Of a stretch of DNA of 64,000 bases, positions 59,562-64,000 are shown one piece after another. The DNA is from Hydrogenophaga sp. PBL-H3 (GTDB taxonomy: Bacteria > Pseudomonadota > Gammaproteobacteria > Burkholderiales > Burkholderiaceae_C). The notes beneath the pieces were generated by a model that saw only the letters and a program-made list of their open reading frames with translations, was not told the origin of the DNA and ran no database searches. The stretch covers positions 3,658,001 to 3,722,000 of the forward strand of contig NZ_CP044972.1 in assembly GCF_010104355.1 (NCBI RefSeq), read 5' to 3'. Numbering within the stretch: position 1 is the first letter of the stretch; every line of letters starts with the position of its first letter. The translations under genes were made by a program, and so were the position numbers.

Positions 59562-61238
59562 ATGAGCACCACCCTGGCACCGATAGAACTCCAGCCCGCG
59601 AGCCGCAGCGCTTTCGGCGAAGGCCTCTCGCGCATGGACCAAGCCCAGAAGATCAAGCTCGGTCTGGGTGCCTTCGCCCTGCTGGCGATCGCCCTGGCCT
59701 TCTTCTTCATGGGCCGCCAGCCCGAGTACCGCGTGCTCTACGCCAATCTGGGCGACAAGGACGGCGGCGCCGTGGTAGCCCAGCTCTCGCAGATGAACGT
59801 GCCCTACAAACACGCCGAGGGTGGCCAGGCCATCCTGGTGCCGGCCGACAAGGTTCACGACACGCGTCTGCGCCTGGCCTCGCAAGGTCTGCCCAAAGGC
59901 TCGGTCACCGGCTTCGAGCAGATGGAGTCCAACCGCTTCGGCATGACCCAGTTCCAGGAACGCCTGACCTTCCAGCGCGGCCTCGAAGGCGAACTCACCC
60001 GCTCGATCCAGTCGCTCTCCTCGGTGCAGAGCGCGCGCATCCACCTGGCCCTGCCCAACCAGAACGGCTTCTTTCGCGAACAGCAGAAACCCAGCGCCTC
60101 GGTGCTGCTCACGCTGCACCCCGGCCGCACGCTCGACCGCGCCCAGGTGGCCGGCATCGTGCACCTGGTGGCCTCCAGCGTGCCGGAGATGAACCCCAAG
60201 GCGGTGAGCGTGGTGGACGACGCCGGCAGCCTGCTCTCGGCCCCGGCCGACGCGCAAGCCCAGGGCGCCGACACGCAGAAGCTGCAGTACACCCAGCAGA
60301 TCGAACAGCTCTACACGCGCCGCATCATGGAGATGCTGGAGCCCCTGGTGGGCCGCAACAATGTGAAGGCCCAGGTCAGCGCCGACGTGGACTTCTCCAT
60401 GGTCGAGTCCACCAGCGAAGAGCACAAGCCCAACCAGAGCCCCGACACCAGCGCGGTGCGCAGCCAGCAGACCGTGGTGGACGGCGCCGCCGCCAGCGCC
60501 ACCCCCTCGGGCGTGCCCGGCGCGGTGAGCAACCAGCCCCCCGTCACCGGCACCGCGCCTGTCAACGGCGCGGCAGCTCCGGTGGGCGTGAACGCTCAGG
60601 GCGGCGCCGACAAACCCGGCACCATGCGCCGCGAGTCGGTGGTGAACTACGAAGTGGACAAGACGGTGAAGGTGGTGCGCGAGTCCAGCGGCCAGATCAA
60701 GCGCCTGAGCGCCGCCGTGGTGATCAACCACCGCACCACGACCGACAAGGCCGGCAAGGAGACCACCGTGGCCATCCCTGCCGCGCAGCTGGAGCAGATG
60801 ACCGCCCTGGTGCGCGAGACCATCGGTTTCAGCAAGGAACGGGGCGATTCGGTCAACGTGGTCAACGCACCCTTCAATGTAGAGAAGACCAGCGAAGTGG
60901 CGGAACCCGCCTGGTGGCAGCAGGCCGACAACCAGGAATTCCTGCGCGGTCTGGCGTGGCCGATCGGCATGGTGGGCCTGGGTCTGCTGGTGCTCATGGG
61001 CATGGTGCGCCCCGGCCTCAAGCTGATCAAGTCCCCGGTGCGCCGCGACCAGACCGAACTGCAACCCCTCAACGCCATGCTCAACGAGGCGCCCGAGCGC
61101 CCTGGCCTGCCGATGCCGAGCAACGAGCCGACACCGGAGAGCCAGCGCATCAGCGACGCCAAGCGCCTGGCGCTGGAGAACCCCATGGCCGTCGCCAACA
61201 TCGTCAAAGGTTGGGTGAACGGCGAATCGCCCGCCTAG
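59562..61238 (+). CDS. fliF: Flagellar MS-ring protein FliF
   Basis: 558-residue inner-membrane ring protein, first of the fliFGHI run. First membrane helix LGAFALLAIALAFFFMG near 30-46, periplasmic ring-building domains (YRVLYANLGDKDGGAVVAQL, RMPKG-like LASQGLPKGSVTGFE, FQRGLEGELTRSIQSL), a second helix WPIGMVGLGLLVLMGMV near 467-483, and the C-terminal FliG-binding tail (SDAKRLALENPMAVANIVKGWV). The start at 59562 has no strong ribosome binding site; an upstream ATG at 59517 is less likely. Confidence 0.96.
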   Translation: MSTTLAPIELQPASRSAFGEGLSRMDQAQKIKLGLGAFALLAIALAFFFMGRQPEYRVLYANLGDKDGGAVVAQLSQMNVPYKHAEGGQAILVPADKVHDTRLRLASQGLPKGSVTGFEQMESNRFGMTQFQERLTFQRGLEGELTRSIQSLSSVQSARIHLALPNQNGFFREQQKPSASVLLTLHPGRTLDRAQVAGIVHLVASSVPEMNPKAVSVVDDAGSLLSAPADAQAQGADTQKLQYTQQIEQLYTRRIMEMLEPLVGRNNVKAQVSADVDFSMVESTSEEHKPNQSPDTSAVRSQQTVVDGAAASATPSGVPGAVSNQPPVTGTAPVNGAAAPVGVNAQGGADKPGTMRRESVVNYEVDKTVKVVRESSGQIKRLSAAVVINHRTTTDKAGKETTVAIPAAQLEQMTALVRETIGFSKERGDSVNVVNAPFNVEKTSEVAEPAWWQQADNQEFLRGLAWPIGMVGLGLLVLMGMVRPGLKLIKSPVRRDQTELQPLNAMLNEAPERPGLPMPSNEPTPESQRISDAKRLALENPMAVANIVKGWVNGESPA

Positions 61239-61248
61239 AACCATGAAA

Positions 61249-61340
61249 CACCCCCGCCTCGCTTCGCTCGACCCCCTCAAGGGGGCGGCACCTACGGTCC
61301 GGCAAAGCCGGTGCCGTGGTGCCCCTGGTGTGGGGCACAT
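61249..61340. repeat. Long structured dispersed repeat between fliF and fliG
   Basis: A C run, then CCCCCTCAAGGGGG stem, then a conserved block TACGGTCCGGCAAAGCCGGT-GCCGTGG. It is the direct-orientation relative of the repeat at 58965-59067 and lies in the 148-bp gap inside the fliF-fliG operon, so it is transcribed as part of that mRNA. Confidence 0.75.
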
Positions 61341-61386
61341 CGCTCCGACTTCATTTTTCTGCTGCGCATAGACAAGGAACAAGAAC

Positions 61387-62385
61387 ATGGAAGACCAGGG
61401 AATCCAGGACGCCGCGATCTTTCTCATGTCCATTGGCGAGGAAGAGGCGGCCGAGGTGTTCAAGCACCTCAGCCCCAAGGAAGTGCAGAAGCTCGGCGAG
61501 ACCATCGCCAAGACACGCTCGGTCTCGCACGAACGCGTGGACCAGGTGATGCAGAAGTTCACCGGCGCGGCCTCCTCGCAGAGCCTGCTGGTGTCCGACA
61601 CCGACAACTACGTGCGCGCCGTGCTCAAGCGGGCACTGGGCGACGACAAGGCCTCGCTGCTGATCGACCGCATCCTGCAGGGCGGCGACGTTTCGGGCAT
61701 CGAGAGCCTGAAGTGGATGGACCCGGCGTCCATTGCCGAACTGCTGCGCAACGAACACCCGCAGATCGTGGCCGCCATCCTGGTGCACCTCGAATCCGAC
61801 CAGACCGCCGGCGTGCTCAAGAACTTCACCGAGCGCACCCGCAACGAAGTGATGCTGCGCATCGCCACGCTCGAAGGCATCCAGCCCACGGCCCTGAAAG
61901 ACCTCAACGAGGTGCTGTTCAAGGTGCTCGCCGGTGGCGACAAGATCCGCAAGACCTCCATGGGCGGCGTGAAGACCGCCGCCGAGATCATCAACATGAT
62001 GGGCACGCAGATCGAGACCTCGGTGATCGATTCGATCCGCGAATTCGACGCCGAACTGGCGCAGAAGATCATGGACAAGATGTTCGTGTTCGAGGACTTG
62101 CTCAAGCTCGACGGCAAGGCGGTGCAGATGGTGCTCAAGGAAGTGGCCACCGACTCGCTGGTGGTCGCGCTCAAGGGCGCCACCAACGAACTGCGCGAAC
62201 TGGTGCTGGCCAACATGTCCACGCGCGCGGCCGAAGCCTTGCGCGAAGACCTGGAGTCGCGCGGCCCGATCCGGCTCTCGGAGGTGGAGACGCAGCAGAA
62301 GGAAATCCTGAAGGTCGTGCGCCGCCTGTCCGACGAAGGCCAGATCATGATCGGTGGCGGAGGCGAAGATGAAGCCTTCGTTTAA
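61387..62385 (+). CDS. fliG: Flagellar motor switch protein FliG
   Basis: 332-residue rotor protein that takes force from MotA. N-terminal QDAAIFLMSIGEEEAAEVFKHLSPKEVQKLGE binds FliF, and the middle EHPQIVAAILVHLESDQTAGVL contains the EHPQ motif. The C-terminal torque domain keeps the charged helix (IMDKMFVFEDLLKLDGKAVQMVLKEV). AAGGAACAAGAAC gives a clear ribosome binding site. Overlaps fliH by 17 bp. Confidence 0.98.
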   Translation: MEDQGIQDAAIFLMSIGEEEAAEVFKHLSPKEVQKLGETIAKTRSVSHERVDQVMQKFTGAASSQSLLVSDTDNYVRAVLKRALGDDKASLLIDRILQGGDVSGIESLKWMDPASIAELLRNEHPQIVAAILVHLESDQTAGVLKNFTERTRNEVMLRIATLEGIQPTALKDLNEVLFKVLAGGDKIRKTSMGGVKTAAEIINMMGTQIETSVIDSIREFDAELAQKIMDKMFVFEDLLKLDGKAVQMVLKEVATDSLVVALKGATNELRELVLANMSTRAAEALREDLESRGPIRLSEVETQQKEILKVVRRLSDEGQIMIGGGGEDEAFV

Positions 62386-63082
62386 GCCCACGCCGAAGTC
62401 CAGCCCGCACTCGCGCTTCATTCCGCGCGAGGAAATCGAAGGCGTGGCCGCCTGGCACTTCTCGGCGGTGGACGGCAGCGAGGACAACCTGCAGCAGCCC
62501 GGCGCCGACAACACCGAAAGCGTGACCAGCGAAGCCCTGCTGGAAGCGCGCCAGCAAGCCCATGCCGAGGGCTTTGCCCGGGGTCACGATGCCGGCGGCC
62601 AGGAGGTGCGCGATGCCCTCGAAGCCACGGTGCGCAAGACCGCCGAAGAGACCGCCGTGCGCATGGCGCAGCTGCTGCACAACACCAAGGACCACCTGCA
62701 CAAAAGCGAGGAGAAGATCTCGCGCCACATCCTGGAACTGGCCTGTGACCTGGCCCGCCAGGTGGTGCGCCAGACCATCGCCATCGACCCACAGCACCTC
62801 AAACCGGTGATCGCGGAGGCCTTGTCGCAACTGGTTGACGACGGCCTGCCCGCCACCGTGCGCATGAACCCGGGCGACCTCGCGCTCATGAAGGGCGTGC
62901 TGCAGGAGACGCTCAACAGCCCGCTGCCCGAGTTCGTGGCCGACGCCCAGATCAGCCCCGGTGGCTGCCTGATCGAGTCGAGCACCTCGGCGGTGGACGC
63001 CACGATCGAAAAGCGATGGTCGCGCGCCGTGGGCAACCTCGGCATGAACATGGCCTGGAACCCGGGAAATACCGATGTCTGA
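62369..63082 (+). CDS. fliH: Flagellar export apparatus stator FliH
   Basis: 237-residue cytoplasmic protein that binds and restrains the FliI ATPase. The N-terminus ([17 protein letters not shown]) is the conserved segment, followed by a helical region of Ala/Gln-rich [19 protein letters not shown] (GxxxG-like repeats), and the C-terminal FliI-binding domain ([24 protein letters not shown]). The ATG at 62369 is preceded by GGAGG; an upstream ATG at 62354 lies in the fliG tail. Confidence 0.95.
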   Translation: MKPSFKPTPKSSPHSRFIPREEIEGVAAWHFSAVDGSEDNLQQPGADNTESVTSEALLEARQQAHAEGFARGHDAGGQEVRDALEATVRKTAEETAVRMAQLLHNTKDHLHKSEEKISRHILELACDLARQVVRQTIAIDPQHLKPVIAEALSQLVDDGLPATVRMNPGDLALMKGVLQETLNSPLPEFVADAQISPGGCLIESSTSAVDATIEKRWSRAVGNLGMNMAWNPGNTDV

Positions 63083-64000
63083 CAGCACCTTTGGCACCGA
63101 GAGCCGCTGGGGCAACTTCATGGACGACGTGCGCGTCAACGCCAGCGTGGAGACCCCGCTGGAGGTGCGCGGCACACTCACCCGCCTGGCCGGTCTGGTG
63201 CTGGAGGCCGTGGGCCTGAAGGTGCCGGTGGGCTCGCAGTGCCTGATCAGCAACGGCAGCAAGGCGCCGGTGCTGGCCGAGGTGGTGGGCTTTTCAAACG
63301 ACCGCGCCTTCCTCATGCCCGCGGGCGACACGCATGGCCTGTCCAGCGGCGCGAGCGTGACCCCGCTGGCGCCCTACCGCACGGTGCCGCGCGTGGGCCA
63401 CGCCAACAAGCCCCCTTCGCCCGACGACCGTGGCACGCTGCGCCTGCCGCTGGGCAAGGGCCTGCTCGGCCGTGTGGTCGACTCGCACGGCAACCCGATG
63501 GACCACCAGGGTCCGATCACCAACGTGGACATCGAGCCGATGGACCGCGCGCCACTCAACGCGATGGACCGCGACCCGGTGCGCACGCCGCTGGACACCG
63601 GGGTGCGCGCGATCAACGCCTTGCTCACCGTGGGCCGTGGCCAGCGCATCGGCCTGTTCGCCGGCTCCGGCGTGGGCAAGAGCGTGCTGCTGGGCATGAT
63701 GGCGCGCTACACCAAGGCCGACGTGATCGTGGTCGGCCTGATCGGCGAGCGCGGCCGCGAGGTGAAGGAATTCATTGAAGACATCCTGGGTGTGGAGGGC
63801 CGCAAGCGCTCGGTGGTGGTGGCGGCTCCGGCCGACGCGCCACCGCTGGTGCGCATGCAGGGCGCTGCCTACGCCACGGCGATTGCCGAGCGCTTCCGCG
63901 ACGACGGGCTCGATGTGCTGCTGCTCATGGACTCGCTCACCCGCTACGCCATGGCACAGCGCGAGATCGCGCTCGCCATTGGCGAGCCGCCCGCCACCAA
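63075..64000 (+). CDS. fliI: Flagellar export ATPase FliI, C-terminus cut by window edge
   Basis: F1-beta-like ATPase driving flagellar protein export; about 308 codons are visible and the rest lies beyond the right edge. P-loop [18 protein letters not shown] near 195-212, [34 protein letters not shown] near the end. It begins inside the last codons of fliH (8-bp overlap). Downstream of it fliJ, fliK and later genes are expected, but are not in the window. Confidence 0.97.
   Translation, partial: MSDSTFGTESRWGNFMDDVRVNASVETPLEVRGTLTRLAGLVLEAVGLKVPVGSQCLISNGSKAPVLAEVVGFSNDRAFLMPAGDTHGLSSGASVTPLAPYRTVPRVGHANKPPSPDDRGTLRLPLGKGLLGRVVDSHGNPMDHQGPITNVDIEPMDRAPLNAMDRDPVRTPLDTGVRAINALLTVGRGQRIGLFAGSGVGKSVLLGMMARYTKADVIVVGLIGERGREVKEFIEDILGVEGRKRSVVVAAPADAPPLVRMQGAAYATAIAERFRDDGLDVLLLMDSLTRYAMAQREIALAIGEPPAT

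Noticed and set aside
59475..61607. Long minus-strand open frame (710 codons) opposite fliF
   Set aside because: Antisense to a clear FliF gene; composition is rich in His/Gly/Ala as expected for a shadow frame, and there is no ribosome binding site.
1..64000. CRISPR arrays, tRNA or rRNA genes, insertion sequences, prophage
   Set aside because: I found no regularly spaced direct repeats with unique spacers, no tRNA cloverleaf or rRNA core sequence, and no transposase or integrase reading frame in this window.

Overview
The window is GC-rich chromosomal DNA from a betaproteobacterium, most likely family Comamonadaceae (a Hydrogenophaga-, Acidovorax- or Rhodoferax-like genus). This rests on the FlhDC-controlled flagellar regulon with FlhF and CheZ, two OmpC-type betaproteobacterial porins, a Bug-family (TctC) binding protein, Coq7, and the short structured repeats between genes (TTCGACAGGCTCAGCC-type and CCCCC..GGGGG hairpins). 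The genus is an inference. I saw no rRNA, tRNA, CRISPR array, transposase or prophage gene.

Layout. 1-4480 (minus): peptide/opine-type ABC transporter operon (binding protein, DppB-like permease, M20 amidohydrolase, second binding protein running off the left edge). 4581-8278: DUF3047 lipoprotein, small ComEA-like protein, two porins. 8594-15438: coq7, an OsmC protein, ilvA with a terminator-bearing leader, a CobT-like enzyme with altered catalytic positions, a 5'-nucleotidase and an SbmA/BacA-like ABC protein. 15511-18898: remnant type I secretion cassette (HlyD adaptor plus an ABC transporter whose N-terminus has been replaced by a piece of a cadherin-like adhesin domain). 18981-21022: queC and an HDOD protein. 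21039-33176: flagellar cluster I, flgBCDEFGHIJKL on minus and flgA-flgM-flgN on plus. 33288-44257: a non-flagellar block (bfr/bfd, liv-type ABC operon, TctC-like protein, FAH-family hydrolase and its GntR regulator, YoaK/DUF1275, glyoxalase I, CHRD lipoprotein, DUF6891 protein). 44368-64000: flagellar cluster II, flhDC-motAB-cheYZ-flhBAF-flhG-like-fliA on minus, fliCDST on plus, fliE on minus and fliFGHI on plus to the right edge.

How the genes work together. FlhDC (class I) should activate the basal-body, hook and export genes (flgB-L, flhBA, fliE, fliF-I). FliA is held by FlgM until the hook is complete. Sigma-28 promoters of the form TAAAGttN-N11-GCCGATAN are readable before flgM and fliS, with a weaker match before fliC, which fits late expression of flagellin, its chaperone and the anti-sigma factor. 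MotAB, CheY and CheZ complete the motor and its chemotactic control. The core chemoreceptor array genes (cheA, cheW, mcp) lie outside the window.

Most notable observations: (1) a likely small RNA or attenuator before ilvA with its own promoter, a C-rich exposed loop and a strong terminator; (2) a CobT paralogue in which both catalytic glutamate positions are changed (Asp and Gln), next to a nucleotidase and an SbmA-like transporter; (3) a gene fusion formed by deletion between an adhesin and its type I exporter; (4) a protein in the flhG position with no P-loop; (5) three TGGTA sites spaced exactly 10 bp apart between a GntR regulator and its target; (6) several structured repeats inside the flagellar clusters.
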